Of a stretch of DNA of 64,000 nucleotides, positions 22,095 to 32,774 are shown one piece after another (position 1 is the stretch's first letter; each line of letters opens with the position of its first letter). The translations under genes and the position numbers were made by a program. The stretch is from an uncultured Pelagibacteraceae bacterium (GTDB taxonomy: Bacteria > Pseudomonadota > Alphaproteobacteria > Pelagibacterales > Pelagibacteraceae): contig CACHQX010000003.1 of assembly GCA_902582235.1 (NCBI GenBank), forward strand, positions 101,703-165,702. The letters run 5' to 3'. The notes below the pieces were generated by a model. That model was given only the letters and a program-made list of their open reading frames with translations, did no database searches and was not told the DNA's origin.

Positions 22095-23329
22095 GAGTAA
22101 TCTATAATTTTTTGGTATATATTGTTTTAATAATCTCTCCATTAATAATCATCTATAGGATATTTAAAAAGAAAGAAAATCCTAAAAGATTTTTAGAGAA
22201 GTTTTCTCTACAAAAAGATAAAAGAAAGGTGGGTAAATTAATTTGGTTCCATTGTTCAAGTGTTGGTGAACTTTTAAGCATTGTACCATTGATTCAAGAG
22301 TTAGAAAAAAAAAAAAATTTAAAACAAATTTTAGTTACAACCTCAACATTAAGTTCATCGAAAATATTTGAAAAATTTAAATTTAAAAAAACTTTGCATC
22401 AGTTTTATCCTTTAGATAACATTTATATAATCAATAATTTTTTGAATTATTGGGAACCATCTTCTGTCATTTTTGTAGAGTCTGAAATTTGGCCTGCAAT
22501 GATCTCTGAATTAAAAAGAAGAAAAATTAAACTTGTATTAATTAATGCAAGAATGAGTAAAAAATCTTTTAAAAGATGGTCATCTATAAAATATTTTGGT
22601 AAAAATATTTTTGAAAAATTTGATTATATATTTCCTCAAAATAAAGAAACATTTTTATATTTTAAAAAATTAGGATTAAAAAAAACCAAATTTCTTGGAA
22701 ATCTTAAATTTATAGATACACACAATGATAAATTTAAGAAGATAAATAAAAAATACTTTAAAAATAAAACGATTTTATGCATCGCAAGTACTCACCACAA
22801 TGAGGAGGAAATTTTTGCCAACCTGCATATTAAATGTAAAAAAAAGATTCCTAATTTAATAACAATTATCATTCCAAGACATATTGAAAGGACTAATGAA
22901 ATTGCACAAATGTTAGATAAGAAAAAATTGAGATTTAATCGACATAGTGAAAATAAAAAAAACTTCAAAAATTGTGATGTTTATATAGTTGATAGTTATG
23001 GAGAAAATAAATCGTTTTACAAAATAAGTAATGTTGTCTTTTTGGGTGGTTCTTTAGTTTCAAAAGGAGGGCAAAATCCATTAGAAGCCTTAAGGTTTGG
23101 TTGTAATATTTTGCATGGAAATTATACTTTTAATTTTAAGGATGTGTACAAAATGCTAGAAAAAGAAAAACTGTCCTTAAAAGTTTATAATAATAAAGAT
23201 TTAGAAAAAAAGACACTAAACTTATTTAAAAATAAAAAAAATAATTATAATAAAGTTAGAAAGCTCAAAAAAATTGGAAATGTAATCTTAAAAAAAAATT
23301 TAACTGAGTTAGAAAAAATTATTTCATGA
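22091..23329 (+). CDS. waaA: 3-deoxy-D-manno-octulosonic acid transferase
   Basis: IWFHCSSVGE; FVESEIWPAMI; GGSLVSKGGQNPLEA; contains an A13 run at 22305-22317. Confidence 0.93.
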   Translation: MRVIYNFLVYIVLIISPLIIIYRIFKKKENPKRFLEKFSLQKDKRKVGKLIWFHCSSVGELLSIVPLIQELEKKKNLKQILVTTSTLSSSKIFEKFKFKKTLHQFYPLDNIYIINNFLNYWEPSSVIFVESEIWPAMISELKRRKIKLVLINARMSKKSFKRWSSIKYFGKNIFEKFDYIFPQNKETFLYFKKLGLKKTKFLGNLKFIDTHNDKFKKINKKYFKNKTILCIASTHHNEEEIFANLHIKCKKKIPNLITIIIPRHIERTNEIAQMLDKKKLRFNRHSENKKNFKNCDVYIVDSYGENKSFYKISNVVFLGGSLVSKGGQNPLEALRFGCNILHGNYTFNFKDVYKMLEKEKLSLKVYNNKDLEKKTLNLFKNKKNNYNKVRKLKKIGNVILKKNLTELEKIIS

Positions 23330-24264
23330 AACTTCATAAACCAAAATTTTGGGACAATAGAGGAAATATTTCTATATTTTCAATATTATTATTACCGATA
23401 TCGCTAATAACTATAATCAAAAACTATTACGAAGATAGTAAAATAAAAAAAAATTATTATGATTTTAGAACAATTTGTGTAGGAAACATTTATATTGGTG
23501 GAACCGGAAAAACACCACTTGTAAATAATTTAGCAAGTTATTTTAAAAAAAAATTTAAAACATTTATTATTAAGAAAAATTATACATCACATATAGACGA
23601 GAAAAAACTTTTGGAAACAAAGCACAAAGTAATTTTTGAAAAAACTAGAGAACTATCTTTAGCAAAAGCTGCGCAAGAAAAAGCAAAAATAGTGATATTT
23701 GATGATGGTTTACAAGAGAAAAAGATTAATTATGACTTAAAGATAGTTTGTTTTAACTCTGTTAAATTAGATGGGAATGGACTTGTTATTCCAGCTGGGC
23801 CTTTACGAGAAAATTTAAAAAGTATTAAAAGTTACGACATAGTTTTTATTAACGGAAATGTTAACAAAGAAACAAAGAATTTTATAAATAAGATTAAAGA
23901 TATAAATCCGGATATAAAAATTTTTATGGGGAAATATAATCCAAAAAATTATTCTAAATTAAAAAAAAAGAAGTTTCTAATATTTAGTGGTATAGGTAAT
24001 CCACATACATTTTTTGACACTCTCAAAAGTTTAAAAATAAAATTTTATGAGTATGTAAAATATCCTGATCATTACGAGTATAAAGAATCAGATTTACTGA
24101 AATTAAAAGAATTAGCTAAACTCAAAAATTGTGAGTTGTTAACAACTGAAAAAGATTATTTTAGAATAAAAAAATCATTGAGAAAAAATATTAATTTTTT
24201 AAAGGTTGAATTGTCAATTGATAATGAAAAACAATTTTATAAATATTTAAATCAGAAATTATGA
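23326..24264 (+). CDS. lpxK: Tetraacyldisaccharide 4'-kinase
   Basis: PKFWDNRGNIS; CVGNIYIGGTGKTPLV; VIFDDGLQ; GIGNPHTFF; PDHYEY; TEKDYFRI. Confidence 0.93.
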   Translation: MKLHKPKFWDNRGNISIFSILLLPISLITIIKNYYEDSKIKKNYYDFRTICVGNIYIGGTGKTPLVNNLASYFKKKFKTFIIKKNYTSHIDEKKLLETKHKVIFEKTRELSLAKAAQEKAKIVIFDDGLQEKKINYDLKIVCFNSVKLDGNGLVIPAGPLRENLKSIKSYDIVFINGNVNKETKNFINKIKDINPDIKIFMGKYNPKNYSKLKKKKFLIFSGIGNPHTFFDTLKSLKIKFYEYVKYPDHYEYKESDLLKLKELAKLKNCELLTTEKDYFRIKKSLRKNINFLKVELSIDNEKQFYKYLNQKL

Positions 24265-25118
24265 GAATTATAAGATATTTTTTTGAATATATTGCAATTA
24301 TAATTCTTTTCAGTTTATTTAAATTACTAGGATATAGAATTGCATCAGAGCTTGGATATTTTCTTGGAAAGACCTTTGGACCATTATTCAGGTCAAAAAA
24401 AATAATTACAAATAATTTAAATAAACTTGATTCTTCTTTGACTTCTGAAAAAATAAAAAAAATATCTCAGGAAATGTGGGGTAACTATGGAAGAATTTTA
24501 TCAGAGTATCCTTTTATTTCAAATTTTAGAAAAGGTGATTTAGATAAATATATTAAAATTGAAAATGTAGAAAGATTAGAGGAAGTTAAAAAAGGTAAAC
24601 CAGTAGTTTTCGTTTCAGCTCACTTTAGTAACTTTGAGCTTATGGCTATGGCAATAGAAAGGGCGGGCATCAACTTATCGGCAATTTACAGACCTTTAAA
24701 TAATAAGATGGTAAATTCAATAATGGAACCCCTTCGTAGAAAATATATTTGTAAAAAACAAATTAAAAAAGGGCTTAACGGAGTTAGAGAAGCTTTAAAA
24801 TATTTCAAGCAAGGCATCAGTATTGCGATTATGATAGATCAAAGAGTAAGTGAGGGTGAAAGAATAAATTTTTTTAATTTTCCAGCACACACAACAACTA
24901 TACCAGCACAATTTGTAAAGAAATTCGGATGTAAAATTCAACCAGTTCACATAGAAAGGTATGATAAAATTAACTTTAAAATTTCTTTTGATGAGCAAAT
25001 AACTATGGATGATAATGCAGATGATACTTTTATTAGTCTTAAACTAAACCAATGGTTAGAAGAAAAAATAAGAAAAAATCCTTCTCAATGGATATGGTCT
25101 CACGATAGGTGGAAATAA
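24261..25118 (+). CDS. lpxL: Lipid A lauroyl/acyl transferase (LpxL/HtrB family)
   Basis: VFVSAHFSNFELM; AIYRPLNN; QWIWSHDRWK C-terminus. Confidence 0.9.
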   Translation: MRIIRYFFEYIAIIILFSLFKLLGYRIASELGYFLGKTFGPLFRSKKIITNNLNKLDSSLTSEKIKKISQEMWGNYGRILSEYPFISNFRKGDLDKYIKIENVERLEEVKKGKPVVFVSAHFSNFELMAMAIERAGINLSAIYRPLNNKMVNSIMEPLRRKYICKKQIKKGLNGVREALKYFKQGISIAIMIDQRVSEGERINFFNFPAHTTTIPAQFVKKFGCKIQPVHIERYDKINFKISFDEQITMDDNADDTFISLKLNQWLEEKIRKNPSQWIWSHDRWK

Positions 25119-25316
25119 TTAGTCGTTTTTTTTCTCTTCTCTTTTTAATTGAGCCTCTTTATAAGAGAAATATGCTTCTTGAAGTTCAACATTCCAATAA
25201 TTGAGATTTTGAAGATATATTTTCTGCTTGGATACCGCACAAATAACATGATCCCCTGGCTCAATTATTTCAAATTTATTTGGTAAGTACTTTAATTTAG
25301 CTAATTTATTTTTCAT
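25119..25316 (-). CDS. DUF2093-like protein
   Basis: 65 aa; LKYLPNKFEIIEPGDHVICAVSKQKIYLQNLNYWNVELQEAY. Confidence 0.7.
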   Translation of the reverse strand: MKNKLAKLKYLPNKFEIIEPGDHVICAVSKQKIYLQNLNYWNVELQEAYFSYKEAQLKREEKKND

Positions 25317-25341
25317 TTTTTAAGTTATAAGATTATTATAG

Positions 25342-26604
25342 ATGAATGTAGGAATTATTGGAAGTGGTGGTAGAGAGCATGCTATTTGCTATATGCTCAG
25401 CAAATCAAAAAAGGTTTCCAAGGTTTTTTGTTTTCCTGGTAATGCGGGCACTAGTTCAATTGCTGAGAATGTAAATTTGGATCCTGATAATTTTTCAGAG
25501 CTGGAAAAAAATTGCATAGAGAAAGAGATAAAACTATTGGTTGTTGGGCCAGAAAAACCTTTGGTAAATGGAATTGTTGATTATTTCAAAGGAAAATCAA
25601 TTAAAGTTTTTGGTCCAGATAAAATATCTTCAAAACTTGAGGGTTCAAAAATTTTTACTAAGAAAATTTGTCAAAAAAATAACATTCCTACATCAAAGTT
25701 CAAAATTTGTGAAAGTTTAAAAGAAACAATAAATTTTATAAAAAAAAGTCATTATCCCCTTGTTATTAAGGCTGATGGTTTGGCATCAGGAAAAGGGGTT
25801 TATATCTGTAGAAATTTTGATGATGCAAAAATAGCTTCTGAGGAAATATTTAATGGAAAATTTGGACATGCTGATCAGATTTTAGTTGAGGAATTTTTAA
25901 ATGGTGAAGAAATGAGTTATTTTATAATAACTGATGGAAAAAATTTTAAATTTTTCGGTTCAGCTCAAGACCACAAAAGAGTTGGCGAAGGTGATACAGG
26001 TAAAAATACAGGCGGTATGGGCTGTTACTCTCCATCAAGACTTCTCACTAAAGATTTGGAATTAAAAATTAAAACAAAAATAATCGAACCTACTTTAAAT
26101 GCAATAAATGAGAGGGGGGGTGTCTATAAAGGTTTTCTATACGTGGGTCTAATGATTAAAAATAATGATCCTTTTTTAATAGAATTTAACGTAAGAATGG
26201 GTGACCCAGAGTGTCAAACAATCTTGCCAACTCTAAATACCGATTTATTTGATGTGTTAATTTCATGTTGTGACGGTACATTAAATCAAATAAATATCGA
26301 TTTCTCTAAATCAAAAAGTATTTGTGTTGTTTTGTGTTCAAAAGGTTATCCAGAAAAATTTGAAAATAATATTGAAATAAAAGATTTAGAACAAATAAAT
26401 CTACTTGAAAACCAGAATATTTTCCATGCTGGTACATTAAAAACAAAAACTGGTATAATTTCAAATGGTGGAAGAGTATTAAACTTTGTTTCAACCTCAG
26501 ATAACTTTTCAAATTGTAGAGATGAGGCAATTAATTTGATAAAAAGATTAAATTGGGAAAATGGCTACTTTAGAAGAGATATTGGTTATAAGGTAATAAA
26601 ATAA
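25342..26604 (+). CDS. purD: Phosphoribosylamine-glycine ligase
   Basis: MNVGIIGSGGREHAICY; VVGPEKPLVNGIVD; IKADGLASGKGV; DHKRVGEGDTGKNTGGMG; NVRMGDPECQ. Confidence 0.97.
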   Translation: MNVGIIGSGGREHAICYMLSKSKKVSKVFCFPGNAGTSSIAENVNLDPDNFSELEKNCIEKEIKLLVVGPEKPLVNGIVDYFKGKSIKVFGPDKISSKLEGSKIFTKKICQKNNIPTSKFKICESLKETINFIKKSHYPLVIKADGLASGKGVYICRNFDDAKIASEEIFNGKFGHADQILVEEFLNGEEMSYFIITDGKNFKFFGSAQDHKRVGEGDTGKNTGGMGCYSPSRLLTKDLELKIKTKIIEPTLNAINERGGVYKGFLYVGLMIKNNDPFLIEFNVRMGDPECQTILPTLNTDLFDVLISCCDGTLNQINIDFSKSKSICVVLCSKGYPEKFENNIEIKDLEQINLLENQNIFHAGTLKTKTGIISNGGRVLNFVSTSDNFSNCRDEAINLIKRLNWENGYFRRDIGYKVIK

Positions 26605-27173
26605 TGAGAATAATTTCTGGCTCAAATAGAGGTAAAAAACTAATTATGCCCAATGATAAAACGACGAGGCCTTTAAAAGATATGGCCAAAGAATCAATTT
26701 TCAATATATTGACTCACGCTAAATATATTAATTTTCATATCAAAGATAGCAAAGTTTTGGATTTATTTTCTGGAATTGGATCGTTTGGATTAGAGTGTAT
26801 CTCTAGAGGTTCAAAATTTGTTTTTTTTCTTGAAAATTATCCTCCAGTTTTGGAAATTTTAAAAATTAATATTTCAAATCTTAATTACGAAAATAAATCG
26901 AAAGTAATAGAAATTGATGCATTTACAATAAATAATAGTATATTTAAGGATGATCAAAAATTTCAGATAATTTTTTGTGACCCACCTTATAAAGAAAAAA
27001 AAATAGAATTATTAATAGAAAATATTATTGAAATGAATATTTTAGAAAAAAATGGAATAATTATTATTCATAGAAAAAAAGGTGATTTAGACCCTTTTCC
27101 AAATAAGTTTAAAATAATTGATAAAAAGAATTATGGTTTATCAACTTTCATTTTTGGGAGAAAATCTAACTAA
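26604..27173 (+). CDS. rsmD: 16S rRNA (guanine966-N2)-methyltransferase
   Basis: MRIISGSNRGKKL; TRPLKDMAKESIFNIL; DLFSGIGSFGLECISRG; CDPPY. Confidence 0.94.
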   Translation: MRIISGSNRGKKLIMPNDKTTRPLKDMAKESIFNILTHAKYINFHIKDSKVLDLFSGIGSFGLECISRGSKFVFFLENYPPVLEILKINISNLNYENKSKVIEIDAFTINNSIFKDDQKFQIIFCDPPYKEKKIELLIENIIEMNILEKNGIIIIHRKKGDLDPFPNKFKIIDKKNYGLSTFIFGRKSN

Positions 27174-28326
27174 GTTCTTTTTTTGTCACTTTTTTAATCG
27201 ACTCGACTGCTGGCTGATCGAATGGATTTAATTTCATTAATTTTCCTAATAAAATTGTCTCAAGCATAAAATACGTGAAAATTATTCCCAAACTTTCTTC
27301 ATCTTTATTAAATATTTCAAAATTTCTAAATTTCAGGCCTTGCTTTTGAAACACTTTTTTAACTGCTTCCCTTTGTGCAATCATTACTGATTTTATACTT
27401 TTGTTTTTTAAGAAGTTATAACCCTTTAATAAATTTTTATTCTTAATTTTCGGAGTATTGTTATCAACAATGTCAAAGATTGTATAAAAATTATTTTTGT
27501 TTCCATCTAAGTACAGCTGCATTAAGCTGTGATTATCCTTAGGTAAGTTCGAGATAATTGGAAAAAAACCTTTCCCTTTTTTACCTAAACTTTCTGATAA
27601 TAATTGTTGATACCATTCAAGTAAACTAGTTAGGCTCCTATCAAAGTTAAGTATTACAGAATTAGTTTTTCCTAAAGAATGCAATTTATGCATCATGGCG
27701 ACATTGTTTATCAAAGTGCTCATAAAATTTTTATTTTTTATAAGATTGTCAAATTTTTTAAATTTTGTACTTTTTAGACCCAAAAGTTCAGCTGGCAACA
27801 TACCAACTTCGGATAAAGCTGAATATCTCCCTCCAACAAAATTTCGATGCTCAATAATTTCTGATTTCAATTTTATAGCTAAATCATTTAAGTAACTTTT
27901 TTTATTTTCTGTTATAAACAACTTTTTGCTTTTAGAGAAAATATTCTGATTTACAATTGTCTCAAGAGTTGAGCCTGATTTTGAAATCACGATATCTAAA
28001 TTTTTTTTTTTATCTATTTTTGGAACTGATACATTAAGGTTGTCATAAAAATAGACTTTTTTCTTAATCTTAAATCTTAAAAAATTATAAATGGCTTTTA
28101 TACACAAAGATGACCCACCTAATCCAAAAACACTTATTGTTTTATACTTTTTAAATTTGGTAATATTTTTTTTACTATAAGAATACTGATAGTTATTCGA
28201 AAAAGTATCAATTACTCTAAAGCTTGAATTTTTTTTTTGTAAAATCTCTGAAAATAGCTTTTTTATTTTTTGGTTATTTTTTTTTTTAAAATTAAAACAA
28301 TTAATCTTTATTTTTTTGGAAAACAT
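27166..28326 (-). CDS. pgi: Glucose-6-phosphate isomerase (short, divergent)
   Basis: 386 aa; VFGLGGSSL; VISKSGSTLETI; GRYSALSEVG; DQPAVESIK. Confidence 0.85.
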   Translation of the reverse strand: MFSKKIKINCFNFKKKNNQKIKKLFSEILQKKNSSFRVIDTFSNNYQYSYSKKNITKFKKYKTISVFGLGGSSLCIKAIYNFLRFKIKKKVYFYDNLNVSVPKIDKKKNLDIVISKSGSTLETIVNQNIFSKSKKLFITENKKSYLNDLAIKLKSEIIEHRNFVGGRYSALSEVGMLPAELLGLKSTKFKKFDNLIKNKNFMSTLINNVAMMHKLHSLGKTNSVILNFDRSLTSLLEWYQQLLSESLGKKGKGFFPIISNLPKDNHSLMQLYLDGNKNNFYTIFDIVDNNTPKIKNKNLLKGYNFLKNKSIKSVMIAQREAVKKVFQKQGLKFRNFEIFNKDEESLGIIFTYFMLETILLGKLMKLNPFDQPAVESIKKVTKKELS

Positions 28327-28634
28327 TAATCCTTAATTTTTTCCAAAACAAAACTTTCTGTATCACTAGAGGATGATTCTATGGTCTCATCTTTATCTTT
28401 GATTGAGCTTATAAGATCTTCAATTTCATTTTCTATATTTTCGATTTGGGTCGTATCAGCTACGTCTTTTGGAGTTGGTAGTTCATTAAAATTTGGCGGT
28501 AAAACCAACGGATTTTTTTTTATAACAAGAAACTCATCGCTGTTTTCATATTTCTTACCAGTCAAAGCATCTTTAACATTTTGGCATGAGCTTAGAAAAA
28601 GTAATATGATTAAAAAGTAATAATTTTTATTCAT
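28326..28634 (-). CDS. Lipoprotein, DUF3035-like
   Basis: Lipobox FLSSCQ; PLVLPPNFNELPTP motif; next to lspA. Confidence 0.7.
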   Translation of the reverse strand: MNKNYYFLIILLFLSSCQNVKDALTGKKYENSDEFLVIKKNPLVLPPNFNELPTPKDVADTTQIENIENEIEDLISSIKDKDETIESSSSDTESFVLEKIKD

Positions 28635-29136
28635 TTGTATCTTTTTTATATAATACTTCAGCTAAAATAAGGCAAATTACACCAGCAGTTATAAAGATAT
28701 CAGCAATATTAAATATAAACCAGTGAAAATTACCTATGTGAAAATCAATAAAATCTGGCACTGATCCATAATAGAGTCTGTCGAAAAGGTTTCCGAAGGA
28801 TCCGCCCAAAATCATTAGGAAAAAATATTTCCTGAAATCTTTAGTAATAATGACTAGATAAATAATTATTGCATTTATTAATATAATAAGTGTTGTAAAT
28901 AAATTGTATGTAAATTCATTTGAAAATGAAAACAGTCCAAAAGCGATTCCTGTGTTCCAAACTAAATATAAGTTTAAAAATGAAGTTAAATATAATTCTG
29001 AAACATCAGTTTTCTCTGCAAGTTCAGTAACATAAATTTTTGAAATTCTATCTACACAAAAAATAATTAAAACAAGTGTGAATTTTAGTAAGGATTTATA
29101 CACTTTAACCTTTATTAGAACATGAATGCCTTTCAC
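28627..29136 (-). CDS. lspA: Signal peptidase II
   Basis: VDRISKIYV; WNTGIAFGLFS; GGSFGNLFDRLYYGSVPDFIDFH; FNIADIFITAG; true start may be internal to this ORF. Confidence 0.95.
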   Translation of the reverse strand: MKGIHVLIKVKVYKSLLKFTLVLIIFCVDRISKIYVTELAEKTDVSELYLTSFLNLYLVWNTGIAFGLFSFSNEFTYNLFTTLIILINAIIIYLVIITKDFRKYFFLMILGGSFGNLFDRLYYGSVPDFIDFHIGNFHWFIFNIADIFITAGVICLILAEVLYKKDTNE

Positions 29137-31846
29137 ATCCTTTTTTATTTATTTTCCAACAAACTGGACATTTTTGCCCCTCTGCTTTAACAGTATTTAC
29201 TTTAATTGAGTTTTGTTTTTCTTTTATTTTAGTTATTTTTGCTGACGAAGTAATACATATTTCCGAAAAATCATAATTTTTTCCTAAGTTAAAATTTTCT
29301 TCATCCAGCTCAATTTCTATATTTGCTTCTAAACTAGATCCTATAATTTTTTCAGCTCTCATAGCTTCAATACTTGAGTTCGCCTCATTTCTAATATCAA
29401 TTATTTTTTTCCAATTTTGTTCTAGATCAGTATTATTCCATGTCTCTGGAAATACATTTAATTTTTTTAAATGAATACTTTTTTCACCGTTATCTTTATT
29501 TACTAACTTAAATATTTCCTCTGTAGTGAAAGAAAGTATTGGGGCGAACCACTTTAACAAACTATCCAAAATTACATTAAGTAACAATTGGCAGTCTTTT
29601 CTTTTCTTCGAATTTTTTTCATCGCAATACAAAGTATCTTTTCTAATATCAAAATAAAATGATGAAAGATCCACAGTACAAAAGTTTAGCAACTCCTTGT
29701 AAATTAAGTGAATATTGTAAGAGCTAAAATGTTTCATAAAGTTTTCGTTCAAATTATATAATTTATGAAGCATTAATTGTTCAAGTTCTGGCAACGTACC
29801 AACTTTAATTTTTGATAAATCAATTTCTGTCAATTCATCGTTTAAATTTCCTAACAAATATCTAAATGTATTTCTTAGTTTTCTATAAGCATCAGCATGT
29901 TGTTCTAAAATTTTATGGTCTATTCTGAGATCTTCAGCATAATTTGATGCAGCAACCCAAATCCTTAAAATATCGGCTCCATATTTTTTCAATATTTCCT
30001 CTGGCGAAATTACGTTACCTAAGGACTTTGACATTTTTAAACCTTTTCCATCTACAACGAAACCATGTGATAAGATAGCCTCGAAAGGTGCTTCACCTCT
30101 TGTACCGCAAGATTCTAAAAGAGAAGAATGAAACCAACCTCTATGCTGATCAGAACCCTCGAGGTAAAGAGATGCTGGCCATTTTAAATCATCTCTTTGC
30201 TCTAAAACGAAAGAGTGGGTTGAACCACTATCAAACCAAACCTCCACTATATCAGTGGACTGGTAAAAATCATTTTCATTATACTTCTTTCCTAGAAACT
30301 TTTGTTTATTATTTTCAAACCAACAATCTGAGCCTTCTTTTTCAAAAATGTTAGCAATATTATTAAAGACTTCTTCATCAATTAAAACTTTCTCGTCTTT
30401 TTTAGAGATAAATATAGGCAACGGAACTCCCCAAACTCGCTGTCTAGAAACACACCAGTCTGGTCTAGTTTCTATCATTGATTTAAGTCTCTCCTTACCT
30501 TTGTTTGGATAAAATTCAGTTTTATTAATTGCATTTAATGCTTTTTTTCTAAGTCCGTGGCTTTCCATTGATATGAACCACTGTGGAGTTGCCCTATGAA
30601 TTAATGGGGCCTTAGATCTCCACGAATGGGGATAAGTATGATTTAATTTTCCATTGGAAAGAAGAGTTTTATTTTTTTTTAAACTTTCAATGATGATTGG
30701 ATTTGCCTTGAAAACATGTATTCCTTCAAAATTCAAAATATTTTTTGTATATTTTCCATCATTGTCAACTGTTTCAATTGCCTGAATTCCATTGTTAATA
30801 CATAAGTTAAAATCGTCTGGTCCATGGCTTGGCGCACAATGAACTATTCCAGAACCTTGCTCTGTTGTAACAAAATTCGCCTCTAACATTGGAATATCAT
30901 AAGTGTAACCTTCCTTTTCCAAGGGGTGGCTGCAGATGATGTTTTTAAATTCTTTACCTGATAACTTATCAAGTTTCTCAAATTTTTTAATTTCAGATTC
31001 TTTTAAAACTTGCTCTAATAAATCAGAAGCGATAACAATTTTTCTATTCTTGAAATCACCATCATCTCCTATCTTAATTATTTGGTAGTTTATATCCTTG
31101 TTATAAGCTAAAGCTTTATTGGCTGGTATAGTCCATGGAGTAGTAGTCCAAATAATTATTTCACAATCCTCAAGACTTTGGATTGGAGTTTTCTTAATTG
31201 GAAATGAGGTATAAATAGTATCAGAAACGTGATCCATATATTCTACCTCAGCATCTGCTAAAGCAGTTTTTTCAACAGTAGACCATAAAACAGGTTTATA
31301 GCCTTTGTACAAGCTACCCTCTTTCAGAAATTTCGCTAACTCCCTAACTATTTGAGCCTCAGCTTTAAAACTCATGGTAGAGTAATAATCTTTCCAATCT
31401 CCTATGACACCTAGCCTTTGAAATTGTTTTTTATGAACATTGATCCATTTATTTGCAAAATCTCTGCATTCTTTTCTAAATTCGACTATCGGCACATCAT
31501 TCTTATTTTTTTTATCTTTTTTATATTGTTCTTCAATTTTCCATTCTATTGGTAAGCCATGACAATCCCATCCTGGAACATATACAGAGTCTTTTCCATT
31601 CATTTGATGGAACTTTGTAACAATATCCTTTAAAATTTTATTTAAAGCAGTTCCCATGTGAATATTTCCATTTGCATAAGGTGGACCATCATGTAAAACA
31701 AATTTTTTATTTCCTTTACTATTTGCTCTAAGCTTTTCATAAAGTGATATTTTGTTCCAATAATCAATTAGATCAGGTTCCTTTAAAGGAAGGTTAGCTC
31801 TCATTGAAAATGATGTTTTTGGAAGATTTACAGAACTTTTACTCAT
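29105..31846 (-). CDS. ileS: Isoleucyl-tRNA synthetase
   Basis: LHDGPPYANGNIHMGTALNKILKDIV; PGWDCHGLPIEWK; LKMSKSLGNVISPEEI; C-terminal zinc CPVC. Confidence 0.98.
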   Translation of the reverse strand: MSKSSVNLPKTSFSMRANLPLKEPDLIDYWNKISLYEKLRANSKGNKKFVLHDGPPYANGNIHMGTALNKILKDIVTKFHQMNGKDSVYVPGWDCHGLPIEWKIEEQYKKDKKNKNDVPIVEFRKECRDFANKWINVHKKQFQRLGVIGDWKDYYSTMSFKAEAQIVRELAKFLKEGSLYKGYKPVLWSTVEKTALADAEVEYMDHVSDTIYTSFPIKKTPIQSLEDCEIIIWTTTPWTIPANKALAYNKDINYQIIKIGDDGDFKNRKIVIASDLLEQVLKESEIKKFEKLDKLSGKEFKNIICSHPLEKEGYTYDIPMLEANFVTTEQGSGIVHCAPSHGPDDFNLCINNGIQAIETVDNDGKYTKNILNFEGIHVFKANPIIIESLKKNKTLLSNGKLNHTYPHSWRSKAPLIHRATPQWFISMESHGLRKKALNAINKTEFYPNKGKERLKSMIETRPDWCVSRQRVWGVPLPIFISKKDEKVLIDEEVFNNIANIFEKEGSDCWFENNKQKFLGKKYNENDFYQSTDIVEVWFDSGSTHSFVLEQRDDLKWPASLYLEGSDQHRGWFHSSLLESCGTRGEAPFEAILSHGFVVDGKGLKMSKSLGNVISPEEILKKYGADILRIWVAASNYAEDLRIDHKILEQHADAYRKLRNTFRYLLGNLNDELTEIDLSKIKVGTLPELEQLMLHKLYNLNENFMKHFSSYNIHLIYKELLNFCTVDLSSFYFDIRKDTLYCDEKNSKKRKDCQLLLNVILDSLLKWFAPILSFTTEEIFKLVNKDNGEKSIHLKKLNVFPETWNNTDLEQNWKKIIDIRNEANSSIEAMRAEKIIGSSLEANIEIELDEENFNLGKNYDFSEICITSSAKITKIKEKQNSIKVNTVKAEGQKCPVCWKINKKGCERHSCSNKG

Positions 31847-32774
31847 TCGATAATATTGCCTTTGCTTTTTTACAATCTATTTTAATTTGTTTTTTCAAGT
31901 TAGGTACTCCATTAAATTTTTTCTCACCTCTTATAAATTCTACAAATTCTATTGATAAATTTTTATTATAAAGATTTCCAGAAAAATTAAATATATTTAC
32001 CTCCAAAACTAATTTTTTTTGATTAAATGTTGGTCTGTATCCAATATTTGCAATGCCTTTAAATTTCCTTTTATTTATAGACGATACTTTTACTGCATAA
32101 ACACCAATTTTTGGAATTTTATAGTCCTTTATATCAATGTTACATGTGGGGAATCCAATTTTTTTACCAAGCTGTCTACCTTTCTCAACTCTACCCTCTA
32201 TGCACCAATTTCTCCCTAAAATTTTTTTTACTTTTTTTAAATTTCCCGTTTCAAGATTTTTTCTTATCAAGGTCGATGAGATTACAAATTTTTTACTCTT
32301 AAGAGGAGATGGATTAATAATTTTGTAGTCATAATCTTTTTCCAATGACTTTAGAAGTTTAATATCGCCAGCTCGTTTATAGCCAAATCTAAAATTGTCT
32401 GAAACAAAAATATATTTTGGCTTTATTTTATTAAATAGAATCTTTTTTATAAAATCGAGACAACTTATTTTTGAAAATTTTATATTAAATTTTTGATTTA
32501 CGATAAAATCTACAGAATTTTTTTTTAAAAGTTGAATTTTTTGATCAAAATTTGAAAGTCTATAATTATTAAGTCTTTTAAAAAACATCTTTGGTATTGG
32601 GTCAAAAGTAATTACCCCTATTTTCAATTTAAATTTTTTTTTGAAACTTTTTGCTTTATTAAAAAGTTTTTGATGACCCCTATGAAGGCCATCAAAGTTT
32701 CCAATCAAAATAATTGCCTCTTTATCCTTTTTAGACAAATTAAAGTTTTTATAAATTTTAAACTTATTTACCAT
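31839..32774 (-). CDS. ribF: Bifunctional riboflavin kinase/FAD synthetase
   Basis: ILIGNFDGLHRGHQKLF; DNFRFGYKRAGD; SSTLIRKNLETGN; GRQLGKKIGFPTCNI; GIANIGYRPTF. Confidence 0.95.
   Translation of the reverse strand: MVNKFKIYKNFNLSKKDKEAIILIGNFDGLHRGHQKLFNKAKSFKKKFKLKIGVITFDPIPKMFFKRLNNYRLSNFDQKIQLLKKNSVDFIVNQKFNIKFSKISCLDFIKKILFNKIKPKYIFVSDNFRFGYKRAGDIKLLKSLEKDYDYKIINPSPLKSKKFVISSTLIRKNLETGNLKKVKKILGRNWCIEGRVEKGRQLGKKIGFPTCNIDIKDYKIPKIGVYAVKVSSINKRKFKGIANIGYRPTFNQKKLVLEVNIFNFSGNLYNKNLSIEFVEFIRGEKKFNGVPNLKKQIKIDCKKAKAILSNE

Noticed and set aside
32019-32328. Three overlapping plus ORFs inside ribF
   Set aside because: Mutually overlapping frames antisense to a clear ribF; Phe/Tyr-rich shadow translations
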